From: Trichoplax adhaerens
Lineage: Eukaryota > Placozoa > Uniplacotomia > Trichoplacea > Trichoplacidae
Length of the DNA: 64,000 nt
NCBI RefSeq assembly: GCF_000150275.1
Contig: NW_002060945.1
Span: forward strand, 321,872-385,871
Reading direction: 5' to 3'
This document shows positions 63,201-64,000 of the stretch, piece after piece (the first letter of the stretch is position 1; each line of letters begins with the position of its first letter). Made by a program: the position numbers and the translations under genes. The notes beneath the pieces were generated by a model, which was not told the DNA's origin, ran no database searches, and saw nothing but the letters and a program-made list of their open reading frames with translations.

Positions 63201-64000
63201 CATCAATAGCAGTAATATAAACTAATATCACATCGTACTATCTGTCGAAAATAAAGGAGTATTTGCCTACCAAAGTCACATAGTGGCAGATTACGTCGAA
63301 AATTCTTACGTAATTGCAGCTAGTACTTTCACTTGATATAATGCGAATTCAATAATAAATCTGAATTAGAATATGATGCTTATAGGTGAACTTTATATAA
63401 CATATAAGCGTATATATATTTGTTCAATATGCGACAAATTCAGTTATCAGAATATAGCTATAGGCACGTAACTTACGTATTTTTCGCATGTAGATTATGG
63501 AATGTACAATGTTCTAAGTGATACTAGTATTATAAACTATCTTATCAAATTGTAGAAAAGTGTAAAGTGCACACTCAAACATCCTACCAATTTAAAGACA
63601 AAAATATAGATAAACCTACAAAATCTCTGATGATTTTTAAATAACACAGTTTATTAGATGATAGCATTACTGAATGCGATATAAAATCAATAATCTCTGA
63701 TGACCTTTAAAATGATGCAGTTATGACAGGAAACTAATACTGGAGGCGACATAATATCAATAATTAGTACAATTCTTTATAAACAGAATTAAAGAATGGT
63801 TAGTGTTTTTGCGACATAAGTTACTTTACAGCAATGAAACTCTGCAAAATAGCGATACAGAAAATCAAGTTGATCGATAGCCCAACATCCTGTGATAATA
63901 TTTTCTTTAATCTAACATATTGTAAGAACGCTTTTACAGTATAGCATTTAGGGAGAAAAATACAATTCAGAAAATTGGATAGATTTTTCTCATATGTATC
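60229..64000. other. Gene-poor right end of the window
   Basis: About 3.8 kb with very high AT content and only short random frames. The beginning is the 3' region of GalNAc-transferase B. Apart from the small tandem repeat at 63622-63761 I see nothing in it. A minus-strand gene whose 3' untranslated region extends in from the right cannot be excluded. Confidence 0.5.
63622..63761. repeat. Two-copy tandem repeat, period 70 bp
   Basis: AATCTCTGATGA starts copies at 63622 and 63692. Each copy continues with a TTTAAA-containing stretch, then GCAGTTAT or ACAGTTTAT, and closes with GCGA(T/C)ATAAAATCAAT or a near variant. Confidence 0.8.

Overview
The window is AT-rich, intron-dense nuclear DNA from an animal. 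Genes have many short introns with GT/AG borders, and splice phases can be followed by eye. Animal-type families are present: GalNAc-transferases with a ricin lectin tail, an atypical dynein heavy chain, INO80C and an EGF/transmembrane protein. Compact genes, near-invertebrate-to-vertebrate conservation of SF3B1 and INO80C, and many retained introns suggest an early-branching metazoan. A placozoan is my best guess, but no marker here proves it.

Layout. 815-25541 (+) is one long gene for a dynein heavy chain of the DNHD1 kind. It has tail, linker, AAA1-AAA4, stalk with microtubule-binding domain, AAA5-AAA6 and a C-terminal domain, but its AAA1 ATP site is destroyed. 25542-30600 is mostly gene-poor. 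It holds a diverged tandem repeat (27.1-27.7 kb) and, on the minus strand, the last exon of an EGF/transmembrane protein (28186-28699). 30610-32312 (-) is a 139-residue RING protein in four phase-0 exons, one of only 18 nt. 34161-35437 (-) is INO80C, five exons, 198 residues. 36729-44180 (+) is splicing factor SF3B1. 45358-48099 (+) is an OXNAD1-type NAD-binding oxidoreductase, 281 residues in six exons. 49474-52591 (-) and 56774-60228 (+) are two paralogous polypeptide GalNAc-transferases arranged head to head, with matching exon structure. 60229-64000 shows no convincing gene.

The intergenic DNA is marked by dense self-complementary TACTGTACAGTA-type arrays, most striking between the divergent INO80C and SF3B1 genes and between the two GalNAc-transferases. 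Several introns and spacers also carry locally duplicated blocks with a period of about 130-250 bp.

The genes do not form a shared pathway, apart from the two GalNAc-transferases, which both act in Golgi O-glycosylation. No defence system, CRISPR array, rRNA, tRNA or intact transposon was seen. Exon coordinates come from reading splice sites by eye. They are firm for INO80C, the RING gene, OXNAD1 and the GalNAc-transferases, and incomplete for parts of the dynein tail.
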